Assembly: GCF_004354985.1 (NCBI RefSeq)
Contig: NZ_SMSK01000005.1
Location: 310,001-374,000 of the forward strand
DNA: 64,000 bases
Source of the DNA: Segetibacter sp. 3557_3
GTDB lineage: Bacteria > Bacteroidota > Bacteroidia > Chitinophagales > Chitinophagaceae
Direction: 5' to 3'
How positions within the stretch are numbered: the stretch's first letter is position 1; each line of letters starts with the position of its first letter. Positions 35,786 to 45,177 of the stretch are shown one piece after another. The notes under the pieces were generated by a model. That model was not told where the DNA came from, made no database searches, and was given only the letters and a program-made list of their open reading frames with translations. The position numbers and the translations under genes are program-made.

Positions 35786-38689
35786 ATGAAACGAATTTTG
35801 GTAGCCGGGTTGGTTTTGATCAGTTTAGGAGGACAGGCGCAAAAGCAGTTACAGGCAACAACCGCGAAGGAAAGGTTTGCAGGAGAAGATAAAAGAAAAC
35901 AGCTCGAAGCGGCTTCAGTGCTTAACAACGTCAACTTTCGAAACGTTGGCCCAACGGTGATGAGTGGCCGCGTGGTAGACCTTGATGCGAACCCCGATAA
36001 CCCTGTTGAATTTTATGTTGCTTACGCCAGCGGTGGACTTTGGTATACCAAAAATAATGGCCAGTCGTTTATCCCGGTCTCCGACAACCTGCCGCATACT
36101 TTTATGGGCGATGTGGCGGTAAACTGGAAAGAGCGGATCGTTTGGCTTGGCACGGGTGAGTCCAACGCACAACGATCGTCGAATGCCGGCACCGGTATGT
36201 ACAAGACGCGCGACAATGGTAAAAACTGGGAATATATCGGTTTGCCCGAATCACATCACATCGGCAAAGTTGAACTTCACCCTACCGATGCAAACATCGC
36301 CTGGGTTGCCGTTGTTGGTCACCTTTATTCACCCAACCGGGAACGTGGCATTTACCGCACCGAAGATGGCGGCAAAAGCTGGCAGCAGACCCTCTACATC
36401 GATGATAAAACCGGCGCGATTGACGTAATTGTTGACCCCGTAAATCCGAATAATGTTTATGCAAGCATGTGGTTCAAAACCCGGGCTGCATGGAACCTGG
36501 TGGAGTGCGGAAAAACCTCCGGGATTTATAAAAGCACTGATGGCGGTAAAACATTCAAACTGTCTAGCACCACACAAAGCGGCTTTCCTACGGGCGAAGG
36601 CGTTGGCCGGATAGGTTTGACCATATACCCGAAGCAACCCAACATTTTATACGCTGTTGTCGACAACAATTTCAACCGGCCCGATACGGCAAAAAACAAA
36701 TCTGCAGTAAGCGATACGCTCTACACGATCAAAGACCTGACCGGGCTCACCAAAGAAAAGTTTGCTGCGCTTGATGAAAGAAAGCTGAATGCCTTTTTAA
36801 AGTCGCGTATGCTTGCGATGCATACCGCTGCCGATTTGAAAGCAAAGGTTGCAGCAGGCACTTTTAAGCCAACCGTTATCGAGGATTACTTTGGTGATGG
36901 TGGCGATGCAATTGAAGCGATCTCGAATACCCCGATCATCGGTGCCGAAGTGTACCGCAGCGACGATGCCGGCGCAACCTGGAAGAAGACGCATAAGAAC
37001 TACCTGGACAATATGTTTTTTACCTATGGTTATGTGTTTGCGCGCATATGGGTGTCACCAACCAATCCTGACAAGGTGGTAACCATCAGCGTTCCGCTCA
37101 TGATGTCTGAGGATGGTGGAAAAACTTTCAGGGATATCGCCAAGTCAAATGTGCACGTGGATCATCATGCTGCATGGTTCGACCCTAAAGACGATAACCA
37201 CATCATCAATGGCAACGACGGCGGACTCAACATTACGTACGACAATGGCGAAAACTGGTTTAAGGCAAATACACCCGCCGTTGGCCAGTTTTACTCTATC
37301 ACCACCGACAATGCAAAACCATACAACATCTACGGTGGTCTGCAGGACAATGGGGTATGGTACGGACCGTCAACTTACCGCGCAGGTTTCGACTGGTATG
37401 CAAATGGCAACTATCCCTACAAAAGCATTGGCGGCGGCGATGGCATGATGGTTCAGGTGGATACCCGCGACAACAACACCTTTTATACGGGCTCACAATT
37501 TGGTGCCTACTTCAGGTCTTCTCTTGATGGCACCAAACCGCGGCTTAGTCTTCGTCCTTCGCACCAGCTAGGCGACAGACCCCTGCGTTTCAACTGGGAA
37601 ACACCCATCTGGTTATCCCGGCACAACCCCGATGTGCTTTACCTTGGCACCAACCGCTTTTACCGTTCTTTAAATAAAGGCGAAAACCTGCAACCATTAT
37701 CTGCAGATCTTACCAGTGGTTTTGTAGCGGGGGATGTGCCTTATGGTACGCTCACGACCATTCATGAGTCGCCACTTAAATTCGGATTGATCTACGTGGG
37801 TTCGGATGATGGCAACATACACGTGTCAAAAGATGGCGGTTATACCTTTACAAAAATCTCCACCAACCTGCCCCAAAAACTATGGGTCACCCAGGTTACC
37901 GCTTCGGGCTTTAAAGAAGGAAGGGTATATGCTTCGCTCAGCGGACTCCGTTACGACAACTTTCAACCTTACCTTTTTGTAAGTGAAGACTATGGCAGTA
38001 CCTGGAAACAATTTGGCCAGGAGCTACCCATGGAACCGGTGAACGTGATTAAAGAAGATCCGAAAAATGAAAACATCCTGTACGTAGGTTCGGATAATGG
38101 GTTTTATGTGTCGTTCGACCGGGGCCAGGCGTTTATGGCCTGGGCGGGTGGGTTGCCCCGTGTGCCGGTGCACGATATTGCCATACAGGATCGGGATAAC
38201 GAGGTTGTTTTGGGTACCCATGGCCGATCGGTCTATGTTGCAAAAATCGACCTGTTGCAAAAGCTTACACCAGCAACGATGCGTGAAAAGCTCGAGGTGA
38301 TGGATGTTGTGGCACCGCTGCTGCAGCCCAGTACCGAACGGCGCCGTCGCTTCAACCAGGGACCTTCTGCAGCCGTCGAGATCGCCTACTTCGTTCCAGA
38401 TAAAGAAGTTGTAACCGTTAACATCCTTTCGGCTAAAGGCACTACACTTGCAACCTTCAAAGACACCGCACAAAAAGGCATTAACACTGCCCGGTACGAT
38501 ATGCGCATGAACAGTGGCGGAGCTGCTGCACTCGAAAAAGAAACGGGTAAAAAGCCTGCTTCTGGAAGCCTGCCCGCTGGTGATTATACTGCGGAGATCG
38601 TACTCGCCGACGGCACTAAGAAGACAAAAAGCTTCTCCCTGAAAGAAGCACCACGTGGAGAGTTCCAGGAGCCGAATGCGGAGTTTTAG
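35786..38689 (+). CDS. Sortilin/VPS10-like beta-propeller (BNR-repeat) secreted protein
   Basis: 967 aa from ATG 35786, which opens the signal peptide MKRILVAGLVLISLGGQAQ; the frame continues upstream to 35600 without support. Repeated Asp-box-like turns mark propeller blades: YTKNNGQSF, YKTRDNGKNW, YRTEDGGKSW, YKSTDGGKTF, YRSDDAGATW, MSEDGGKTF, VSKDGGYTF, VSEDYGSTW. The C-terminal ~110 residues (VVTVNILSAKGTTLATF, GINTARYDMRMN, GDYTAEIVLADGTKKTKSF) look like a FlgD-Ig-type beta-sandwich. Relatives are annotated as glycosyl hydrolase or sortilin-like proteins, but no hydrolase site is evident, so an enzymatic call is not justified. It is probably periplasmic or surface-located. Confidence 0.88.
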   Translation: MKRILVAGLVLISLGGQAQKQLQATTAKERFAGEDKRKQLEAASVLNNVNFRNVGPTVMSGRVVDLDANPDNPVEFYVAYASGGLWYTKNNGQSFIPVSDNLPHTFMGDVAVNWKERIVWLGTGESNAQRSSNAGTGMYKTRDNGKNWEYIGLPESHHIGKVELHPTDANIAWVAVVGHLYSPNRERGIYRTEDGGKSWQQTLYIDDKTGAIDVIVDPVNPNNVYASMWFKTRAAWNLVECGKTSGIYKSTDGGKTFKLSSTTQSGFPTGEGVGRIGLTIYPKQPNILYAVVDNNFNRPDTAKNKSAVSDTLYTIKDLTGLTKEKFAALDERKLNAFLKSRMLAMHTAADLKAKVAAGTFKPTVIEDYFGDGGDAIEAISNTPIIGAEVYRSDDAGATWKKTHKNYLDNMFFTYGYVFARIWVSPTNPDKVVTISVPLMMSEDGGKTFRDIAKSNVHVDHHAAWFDPKDDNHIINGNDGGLNITYDNGENWFKANTPAVGQFYSITTDNAKPYNIYGGLQDNGVWYGPSTYRAGFDWYANGNYPYKSIGGGDGMMVQVDTRDNNTFYTGSQFGAYFRSSLDGTKPRLSLRPSHQLGDRPLRFNWETPIWLSRHNPDVLYLGTNRFYRSLNKGENLQPLSADLTSGFVAGDVPYGTLTTIHESPLKFGLIYVGSDDGNIHVSKDGGYTFTKISTNLPQKLWVTQVTASGFKEGRVYASLSGLRYDNFQPYLFVSEDYGSTWKQFGQELPMEPVNVIKEDPKNENILYVGSDNGFYVSFDRGQAFMAWAGGLPRVPVHDIAIQDRDNEVVLGTHGRSVYVAKIDLLQKLTPATMREKLEVMDVVAPLLQPSTERRRRFNQGPSAAVEIAYFVPDKEVVTVNILSAKGTTLATFKDTAQKGINTARYDMRMNSGGAAALEKETGKKPASGSLPAGDYTAEIVLADGTKKTKSFSLKEAPRGEFQEPNAEF

Positions 38690-38691
38690 GA

Positions 38692-39000
38692 TTATGTTGA
38701 ATGTTGTGTGCTAAATGTTGAATGAGGAGAAAAGTTAAGAATTATGAATTAAGAGTTATGAGTGGATTGTGTTATGTTGAATGTTGTATGCTAAATATTC
38801 AATCGAGAGAAGACTGTTGAGAGCTATGAATCAAGAGTTATGAGTGGATTTTGTTATGTTGAATGTTGTAGCAAAGGTTGAATGAGGAGAAGAGTTAAGA
38901 ATTAAAAATTAACGGTTATGAGTGGATTGTGTTATGTTGAATGTTGTATGCTAAATGTTGAATCGGGCGAACAGTTATGAATTATGAGTCAATGTCGTTT
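38692..39000 (+). repeat. ATGTTGA-family array, four ~80-bp units (3' side of propeller-protein gene)
   Basis: Units start at 38692, 38772, 38854 and 38932, the first 2 nt after the TAG. Each begins TTATGTTGAATGTTGT, continues with more 7-nt ATGTT steps, then a GAGGAGA-like spacer, then GAATTAT/GAATTAA/GAGTTAT heptads and GAGTGGATTGTG. A looser continuation lies at 39122-39225. The remaining sequence to 39451 has no gene. Confidence 0.92.
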
Positions 39001-39034
39001 ACTTAAGCAAATACTTATGGACCCAGCCGAAAAC

Positions 39035-39069
39035 TTTCTATTAAACATCGTTGCGTCGCACTCTTGTAC
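39035..39069 (+). repeat. Dispersed 35-bp repeat, copy 1
   Basis: The 35 bases from TTTCTATT to CTCTTGTAC match 49615-49649 with two differences. The core is CATCGTTGCGTCGCACTC. Part of the core recurs inverted at 52099-52146 with an internal insertion. Confidence 0.75.
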
Positions 39070-39451
39070 AATAGTAGTAGCCTGGGCCTAACAAGTTGTT
39101 TGTGGGCTTAATTAAACGATGTTAAATTATGAGTGGGTTGTGTTATGTTGAGTTAGAGAGCCGTTGAACGTTATGAATTATGAGTTAAGTGTAGCTGGTG
39201 TTATGTTAAATGTTATCGCATAGAGTTTTGTAGTTCACCACAACTCTGAAGCGTTGCATAAACTGAATAGATTATTGAGATTCACGAAATATGCGTAACG
39301 GCGATCAGATTCTAGCGTTGGCGGTAAGCATGTATTCATATTGCTTACACTCACAAGATTTAAATAACATCCAAAAGATTTTCGGGTTGTTGTTCCGTAG
39401 AATAATGCATAATAAATGCCGCTATAAAGCCATGAACATGCAACCCGGTTT

Positions 39452-39582
39452 TGACTTTTGACTTCTGACTTTTTGCCTTTTGCCTTTTGACTTTGCATTC
39501 TTCGTTTTGCATTTTACATTTTACATTTTCTCTCCTCAAAACCCTATACCCAGTACCTTAATACCATTATACCCAATACCCA
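39452..39582 (+). repeat. GACTTTT / CATTTTA / AATACC leader repeats (5' side of amidohydrolase gene)
   Basis: Three short-period families follow one another up to the start codon: GACTTTT, GACTTCT and GCCTTTT heptads (39452-39492), CATTTTA units (39507-39530) and ATACCC/AATACC units (39543-39582). The last unit abuts ATG 39584. Confidence 0.88.
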
Positions 39583-39583
39583 C

Positions 39584-41164
39584 ATGCAACGACTCACCTT
39601 CCTACTCGCCTGCCTCTTACTTGCCTGCACGGGCATTGCACAGATTGAAAAAGCCCCTGAGCGAAAAGAAGGCGAGGGTCCATATGACCAGTTGATCATT
39701 CGTGGGGTTACCCTGATCAACAGTACCGGCGCTCCCCCACTCGGGCCGGTTGATATCGTGGTAGAAAAGAACCGGATCACCCAGGTTGTAAACGTTGGTG
39801 TTCCGGGTGTCACCATCAACGAAAGCAAACGACCAAAACTAAACCCGGGTGGCAAAGAATTACAGGCGGAGGGCATGTTCCTCCTGCCCGGATTTGTAGA
39901 CATGCACGGGCACATCGGCGGTAAGGAACAGGGCACACCGGCAGAATACGTTTTCAAACTCTGGATGGCCCATGGGATCACTACCATCCGTGATCCCCTA
40001 TCCGGCAACGGGCTCGACTGGACACTCGATCAAAAGAAAAAGAGTGAACAAAACCTGATCACTGCACCAAGAATTAAGGCTTACACCAACTTCGGCATGG
40101 GCAGTAAAACCCCGATCAGCACTGCCGAACAAGCCAGGGAATGGGTGCGCGACAATGCTAAAAAGGGTTCCGACGGCATCAAGTTTTTTGGCGCCTCACC
40201 CGAGGTTATGCTTGCTGCCCTGCAGGAAAACAAACGGCTTGGCCTGCGTTCCGCCTGCCACCACGCCCAACTAAATGTTGGTCGCTGGAATGCCCTCAAC
40301 AGTGCTTATGCCGGGCTGACCACAATGGAACACTGGTATGGCCTGCCCGAAGCGATGTTTGAAAACCAAACGATTCAAAACTACCAGCCAGATTATAATT
40401 ACGCCAATGAACAGGATCGCTTTGGTGAAGCAGGAAAGCTCTGGCAACAGGCTGCCAAACGGGGTTCCGACAAATGGAACAAACTGATGGATACCCTGAT
40501 TAAACTCGACTTTACCATCGACCCCACATTTGTTGCCTACGAAGCAAACCGCGATCTCATGCGCGCCATGAACCTCGAGTGGCACAAAGAATATACCCTA
40601 CCTTCCGTATGGAAATTCTATCATCCCAGCAGAACCGCGCATGGCTCTTACTGGCACTCCTGGGGATCAACACAGGAGATCAACTGGAAACAGAATTACC
40701 GCCTGTGGATGGACTTCGTTAACGATTATAAAAACAAAGGCGGACGTGTTACCGTTGGTACGGACGCAGCCTTCATTTATAACCTGTATGGTTTTGATTA
40801 CCCCCGGGAGATGGAATTGCTGCAGGAAGCAGGTTTTCATCCGCTGGAAGTAATCAAGGCTGCAACGCTAAACGGCGCCCAGGCGCTGGGCATGGAAAAC
40901 CTGATCGGCTCTGTTGAAGTTGGTAAGCTGGCGGACTTTGTTATCTTGGATCAAAACCCCTTGCTCGACTTTAAAGTCCTGTATGGTATAGGCGCTATAA
41001 GGCTAACAGAAGACAACAAGGTCGTACGGGTAGGCGGCGTGAAGTACACCATCAAAGACGGAATCATTTACGATGCTAAAAAACTACTCGCCGATGTAAA
41101 AAAGATGGTTGCAGACGAAAAGGCGAAAACCGGGTTTAAGATTACCATACCCGGAGCAGAGTGA
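39584..41164 (+). CDS. Secreted amidohydrolase (metal-dependent hydrolase)
   Basis: 526 aa with a signal peptide ending CTGIAQ. Motifs of the amidohydrolase superfamily are in order: the HxH metal site in GFVDMHGHIGG near residue 107, a possible carbamylated-Lys position in DGIKFFGA near 197, SACHHAQLNVG near 226, MEHWYG near 249 and VGTDAAF with the catalytic Asp near 392. The closing barrel and small beta-domain follow (AATLNGAQALGMENLIGSVEVGKLADFVIL). Such secreted members include imidazolonepropionase- and Xaa-Pro dipeptidase-like enzymes; the substrate is unknown. A sense-oriented repeat cluster ends at the start codon, and a 3' repeat starts 7 nt after the stop. Confidence 0.88.
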   Translation: MQRLTFLLACLLLACTGIAQIEKAPERKEGEGPYDQLIIRGVTLINSTGAPPLGPVDIVVEKNRITQVVNVGVPGVTINESKRPKLNPGGKELQAEGMFLLPGFVDMHGHIGGKEQGTPAEYVFKLWMAHGITTIRDPLSGNGLDWTLDQKKKSEQNLITAPRIKAYTNFGMGSKTPISTAEQAREWVRDNAKKGSDGIKFFGASPEVMLAALQENKRLGLRSACHHAQLNVGRWNALNSAYAGLTTMEHWYGLPEAMFENQTIQNYQPDYNYANEQDRFGEAGKLWQQAAKRGSDKWNKLMDTLIKLDFTIDPTFVAYEANRDLMRAMNLEWHKEYTLPSVWKFYHPSRTAHGSYWHSWGSTQEINWKQNYRLWMDFVNDYKNKGGRVTVGTDAAFIYNLYGFDYPREMELLQEAGFHPLEVIKAATLNGAQALGMENLIGSVEVGKLADFVILDQNPLLDFKVLYGIGAIRLTEDNKVVRVGGVKYTIKDGIIYDAKKLLADVKKMVADEKAKTGFKITIPGAE

Positions 41165-41171
41165 CGCTTTC

Positions 41172-41265
41172 TTATGTTGGATGTTGTATGGTAAGAAAAG
41201 TTATAAGTTATGAAGTCAGGGGTATGAGTGGTTTAAGGTTATGTTGAATGTTGTATGATAATTTT
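41172..41265 (+). repeat. ATGTTGA-family repeat (3' side of amidohydrolase gene)
   Basis: TTATGTTGGATGTTGTATGG begins 7 nt after the TGA and is followed by TTATAAG/TTATGAA heptads and a second TTATGTTGAATGTTGTATG at 41240. It is the same family as 38692-39000, in the same relation to the stop codon. Confidence 0.88.
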
Positions 41266-41333
41266 TGCATGGGAAAACAGGTACGCATTATGTATTCGTT
41301 TGCTGGGGGGGGTTGTCTTTAGATGTATCTACT

Positions 41334-41419
41334 CAACCCTGAAGGGGTTGAATTTGAATAGCTCCGGATGTAATCCGGGGAAACCATAAGAGCAACAACC
41401 AACAACCCTGAAGGGGTTG
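41334..41419 (-). repeat. Composite double-hairpin element, minus orientation
   Basis: Palindrome CAACCCTGAAGGGGTTG at 41334-41350, then CCGGATGTAATCCGG at 41364-41378, then a second CAACCCTGAAGGGGTTG at 41403-41419. It is the reverse complement of the arrangement at 44984-45069 and in 52265-53390. Confidence 0.88.
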
Positions 41420-41444
41420 AATATTGAACCTAAATCATTCGAAT

Positions 41445-41469
41445 GCCATTCCGACAAAGGAGGAATCCC
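41445..41469 (-). repeat. GGGATTCCT-GAATGGC dispersed repeat copy
   Basis: GCCATTCCGACAAAGGAGG followed by AATCCC is the reverse complement of the GGGATTCCTC...GGAATGAC block that starts each unit of the 73-bp array at 47943-48240. A diverged copy is at 47897-47918 (GTCATCCCGACTGGGAAGGA). Confidence 0.7.
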
Positions 41470-41509
41470 GGACAAAACATTTCAATTGCGATGAGATCCC
41501 TACCAGCTT

Positions 41510-41540
41510 TACATTTTTAATTTTTAATTTTTAATTTCAA
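41510..41540 (+). repeat. T-rich ATTTTTA repeat before the cytochrome gene
   Basis: ACATTTTTAATTTTTAATTT and a further ATTTC unit lie just 5' of the TTG start of the cytochrome gene, in the same orientation as before GH95. With the elements above, they account for most of the 391-base gap 41165-41555. Confidence 0.65.
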
Positions 41541-41555
41541 TTATCCTCCCTCCCC

Positions 41556-42782
41556 TTGAAAAAGCATAGACGAAAACTTGCTGTGTTACTCATCATTTGC
41601 ATGAGTACACTCTTTTTTTCGCAATGCCTTAACCGGCAGTCGGAAGTTAATGATGTCCGGTCAAATGGTTATGCCGGTTCGGAAACCTGTGTAAGTTGCC
41701 ACCGGAATTTTACAGCGTCTTATGCTGCAACGGCACACCACAACTCCACCTCACCTGCCTCCAAACAAACCATTAAAGGCAGTTTTGAAACCGACTCAAA
41801 TGTTTATGCTTATAAGCCCAATTTAAAGGTGCAGATGGAAGAACGCGACAGCCGTTTGTTACAGGTGGCTTACCTTGACGGCCGGGAAAAACAATCGGCT
41901 CCTTTCGATATTGTTGTTGGTTCGGGCAGAAAAGCACAAACTTTTTTGTATTGGATCGACGACCAGATCTACCAATTACCGGTATCGTATTTTGTGAAGG
42001 CCAGAGCCTGGGTGAACAGTCCAAACTACCCGGCAGACAAAGTCCGGTTCGACAGAAATGTACCCATTGGTTGCTTTGAATGCCATGGCTCTTATATCAA
42101 GAGAACCTCCGTTGAAGTGGTGAACAACAGGCTCAGCGATCACTTCGACAAGAACTCCATCCTCTATGGCATTGACTGCGAAAGGTGCCATGGTCCCGCA
42201 GCAAAACACGTAGCTTACCAGCAACAGCACCCCGACGAGAAAAAAGCAAAATACATTGCCAGCTTTGCATCGCTTTCAAGAGAAGATCAGCTCAACATGT
42301 GCTCCGTTTGTCATTCGGGCTTACACGACACCAAACAAACAACATTCTTTTTTCGCCCGGGCGCAAAGCTTTCGGCATTTATTCACCCCGATACCACAAC
42401 GGTAAGTCTTGCGGACATCGATGTTCATGGCAACCAGCTTCAACTCTTAAAATCAAGTGAGTGCTTTATCAAAAGCAATACCCTCAACTGCTCCACTTGC
42501 CACAACACGCACGTAAACGAGCGCGACGATCCCGCGTTGTTTTCAAAGCGCTGTATGAGTTGCCATCAACCTGACCAGGATCACTTTTGTAAAATGGCAG
42601 AAAAAGTGGGCCCGTCGATTGTGAACAACTGTATCGATTGCCATATGCCGACAAAGGAATCTAAACTAATTACCCTCCGTTCACAGGGACAAACCAAACC
42701 TACACCCAACCTTGTTCGCACGCATTATATTGCCGTTTACCCCGACGAAACAAAACGATTCTTAAAGGATCGTGACCGATAA
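41556..42782 (+). CDS. Seven-heme c-type cytochrome lipoprotein
   Basis: 408 aa from a TTG start that gives a signal peptide with Cys at about residue 24 (FFSQCL), so probably a lipoprotein. Seven CxxCH heme motifs are present in order: CVSCH, CFECH, CERCH, CSVCH, CSTCH, CMSCH and CIDCH. The pattern resembles the doubled-CxxCH and cytochrome c554-like proteins of Bacteroidota, which are extracytoplasmic electron carriers. The partner is unknown and no oxidase or reductase lies nearby. The gene ends inside the last codons of the convergent cyclophilin gene (21-nt overlap of tails). Confidence 0.9.
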   Translation: MKKHRRKLAVLLIICMSTLFFSQCLNRQSEVNDVRSNGYAGSETCVSCHRNFTASYAATAHHNSTSPASKQTIKGSFETDSNVYAYKPNLKVQMEERDSRLLQVAYLDGREKQSAPFDIVVGSGRKAQTFLYWIDDQIYQLPVSYFVKARAWVNSPNYPADKVRFDRNVPIGCFECHGSYIKRTSVEVVNNRLSDHFDKNSILYGIDCERCHGPAAKHVAYQQQHPDEKKAKYIASFASLSREDQLNMCSVCHSGLHDTKQTTFFFRPGAKLSAFIHPDTTTVSLADIDVHGNQLQLLKSSECFIKSNTLNCSTCHNTHVNERDDPALFSKRCMSCHQPDQDHFCKMAEKVGPSIVNNCIDCHMPTKESKLITLRSQGQTKPTPNLVRTHYIAVYPDETKRFLKDRDR

Positions 42783-44693
42783 TATCCGGTCGCCCATTTC
42801 GAGTTTATTAACTACGTCCATACCTGCTACCACTTCGCCCCACACCGTATATCCGTAATCGTTCCATGGTGTTGGTCGCAACATGATGGACCAATGTGAA
42901 GTCTCTGTGTCACGGCCCGATGAAGCCATGTTTACCGTTCTTTCGCCATGCGGGCGAAAGTTATACTCCGAACGTATTTTAACACTGGTAAGACTATCAA
43001 AAGGGGGTGATGGGGTGCCGCCGGTTTGATTAACAAAATTCGGTATCACGCGATAAAACATCAATTCATTGATCGCACCCGATTTTACGAGGTGAAGAAA
43101 GTGGGTTACCGTAAAAGGGGCTTCCTCCACAAACAAGCGGATCGTATAATTTCCACGGTCGGTTGCGATCCGTATTTTCTGGTCAACAGGAATAGCAACG
43201 ATTTCTTTCCAATCAAATGTTTTGTAAACAGGTTTCGGCGCACTTGTCTGCCGTTCGGGTTCTCTTTTAAAACCAGCCCGGTAGGCTGCCAATGCATTAT
43301 CCAAATCAGCAACAACAGTTTGGTATGGATCACTGGCCCACCTGGCGCGTGCAGTCTTTAAAAAGGTGCTGTCTTTTACAACCTGGGCCAGACGTTCGCC
43401 GGAGTTCGCCAGCGACTTTGCAGCCAGACTTACCAGGTATTTATTAGACGACTGGATAGCTGTTACCAGGAATTTTGCGTATCGCGTTATGGAGTCAGGT
43501 GGTAGATTGCTGCCAGCGTACAACCTCCTGATCGGGTTGAAAAGTGCCTGGCTAACCTCGCGATCTGTTTCCGTATATGCAGCCGTAGTTAGATAGGAAT
43601 AGTTGGTTGGATCTGTTGCAAGCGCAGTTGCCAGTAGTATTTTCTCATGCCTAAGTTTCGATGCGGAATAGCTTTTTTTCATCAACTCGCTTACAGGCTT
43701 TTTATCTGTGGCAACTGCAAACGCGGCTTCCAATAGGATCGTTCTTACCCGCCAGTTTTTCTCATTACTGGCATGATCCATCAATGCTTGTGCCTGTTCA
43801 GCGACTTTGTTAGCCGTAAAATATTCGGCAGCGGTAATCCGAACACTGATGTGTTCGTTGGAGGCTAACTTTTGAAATGCAAGTTGCGTTACTTCGGGAG
43901 TATTGTATTGCTTTAGTACCGCAAGTGCATCAACCCGAACCCGGTAATCCTTTGCTGTATCTGCTACTGCAATCAGGGCTCGTTGCGCTGCTCCTGTCTT
44001 TACGTTTCTTAGTGCCCGTAATATGCCCATACGAACATTGGCAGATGGGTCATGTAGCACTACATCAATGATGGCTTTTTCGTAACCTGCAACAGGAGCA
44101 GCAGAGAAGTAATACGCTGCTGCATGACGGACCGCCTCTGGTTGTTGTGGCAATAAAAATGCCCCCATGATCTCGTCCCCGGTTTTATGATATGCTTTCC
44201 TGATCGCAGCACGATACAAGGCCCGGGCAAGTCCTTCTTTATCCTCCTGGCCAACCGGTTTATAGCTGCATAAAAAGTTCACCGCTTCGGTATTGGCACA
44301 CCTGCCCAGTGCTTCCAGCTCAACACGTTTAACTTTTACAGACTGCTCACTCCCGATCGCCGTAATCAGTCCTGAAACCGTAAGAGGTGTTTTCATTTGT
44401 CCCAACGCAAAGGCTGCATTTATCCTGACGTCTGCGTTGGCATCGTTTAACAGCAATAAAAGATCTGGGATGGCTGTACTATCCTGTATTGAACTGAATT
44501 GTAGGGCTGCCTCTTTGCGATACACCGGGTTATTATGCTTGAAGTACGCCACAACAGCGTTGGTTAAACGATTGTATCCATGCGAATAAATCTGCTGCAA
44601 TATGGGATCACGAAATTTGTTTACGGCACGCTTTTGAGCAACAGCCGGCAGCGACAAGCTGGTAAGACTAAGAAGAAGGAAAATGTTATTCAT
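42762..44693 (-). CDS. HEAT-repeat protein fused to a cyclophilin-type peptidyl-prolyl isomerase
   Basis: 643 aa with a signal peptide ending LPAVAQ. Residues ~50-450 are HEAT-like helical pairs (AIPDLLLLLNDANADVRINAAFALGQM is the clearest). The C-terminal ~170 residues form a cyclophilin domain: IRLFVEEAPFTVTHFLHLVKSGAI, then FYRVIPNFVNQTGG with the catalytic Arg near residue 545, then NMASSGRDTETSHWSIML and YTVWGEVVAGMDVVNKLE. It likely assists folding of exported proteins in the periplasm, with the HEAT scaffold binding clients. The FxRVxP and Q residues needed for activity are present; the SQFFI-type strand is replaced by SHWSIML, as in some bacterial homologues. Confidence 0.9.
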   Translation of the reverse strand: MNNIFLLLSLTSLSLPAVAQKRAVNKFRDPILQQIYSHGYNRLTNAVVAYFKHNNPVYRKEAALQFSSIQDSTAIPDLLLLLNDANADVRINAAFALGQMKTPLTVSGLITAIGSEQSVKVKRVELEALGRCANTEAVNFLCSYKPVGQEDKEGLARALYRAAIRKAYHKTGDEIMGAFLLPQQPEAVRHAAAYYFSAAPVAGYEKAIIDVVLHDPSANVRMGILRALRNVKTGAAQRALIAVADTAKDYRVRVDALAVLKQYNTPEVTQLAFQKLASNEHISVRITAAEYFTANKVAEQAQALMDHASNEKNWRVRTILLEAAFAVATDKKPVSELMKKSYSASKLRHEKILLATALATDPTNYSYLTTAAYTETDREVSQALFNPIRRLYAGSNLPPDSITRYAKFLVTAIQSSNKYLVSLAAKSLANSGERLAQVVKDSTFLKTARARWASDPYQTVVADLDNALAAYRAGFKREPERQTSAPKPVYKTFDWKEIVAIPVDQKIRIATDRGNYTIRLFVEEAPFTVTHFLHLVKSGAINELMFYRVIPNFVNQTGGTPSPPFDSLTSVKIRSEYNFRPHGERTVNMASSGRDTETSHWSIMLRPTPWNDYGYTVWGEVVAGMDVVNKLEMGDRILSVTIL

Positions 44694-44983
44694 AAGAAGA
44701 TTTATAATGCAAAATGTAAAAGTCAGGTATCATCGCGAACTGGATCAGCCATGGTACTTCATTCCACATTCGTTATGTAATCACCAATACATGTCTCATA
44801 GTAACCGCAACCATAAACCACAACTCTTGAACGAGCGTCGCCCGTCCGGGTGGGCAAGCAAGAATTGACATGGAACAAATGGCGGCAACTAAAAATGCGA
44901 AGGTGAACTTAGAAGTCAACTGGCATTAGGAAATAGCCGGATCTTGATCTCATTCATCGTCTTGCATCCATGCTCTCATTATT
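44694..44983. other. Intergenic region upstream of the cyclophilin gene
   Basis: It contains a short AAAATGTAAAAGTC tract at 44711-44724 (GACTTTT form in the sense of the cyclophilin gene) and a GC-rich patch GAACGAGCGTCGCCCGTCCG at 44830-44849 related to patches near 35272 and 63980. No gene. Confidence 0.5.
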
Positions 44984-45069
44984 CAACCCCTTCAGGGTTG
45001 TGGAGAACAGATTTGATTTGTTTCCCGGATTTCATCCGGGGCTATTTACATGCAACCCCTTCAGGGTTG
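44984..45069 (+). repeat. Composite double-hairpin element, plus orientation
   Basis: CAACCCCTTCAGGGTTG at 44984-45000, CCCGGATTTCATCCGGG at 45024-45040 and CAACCCCTTCAGGGTTG at 45053-45069. The two outer palindromes are identical and flank the inner one. Frames across it encode a spurious FNPFRVV...FHPGLF peptide. Confidence 0.92.
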
Positions 45070-45177
45070 AACTTCCAAGTAAAATACCATCATCTACGAC
45101 TGCCTATTCTTTTAACGAAAGCCCCTACTCTGTATCGGTTTATAAAGCGCAACAGATTTTTCTTGTAACAATTATCA

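Noticed and set aside
35786-38689. Glycosyl hydrolase call for the propeller protein
   Set aside because: Asp-box propeller turns are clear, but no sialidase-type Arg triad or acidic catalytic pair could be identified.
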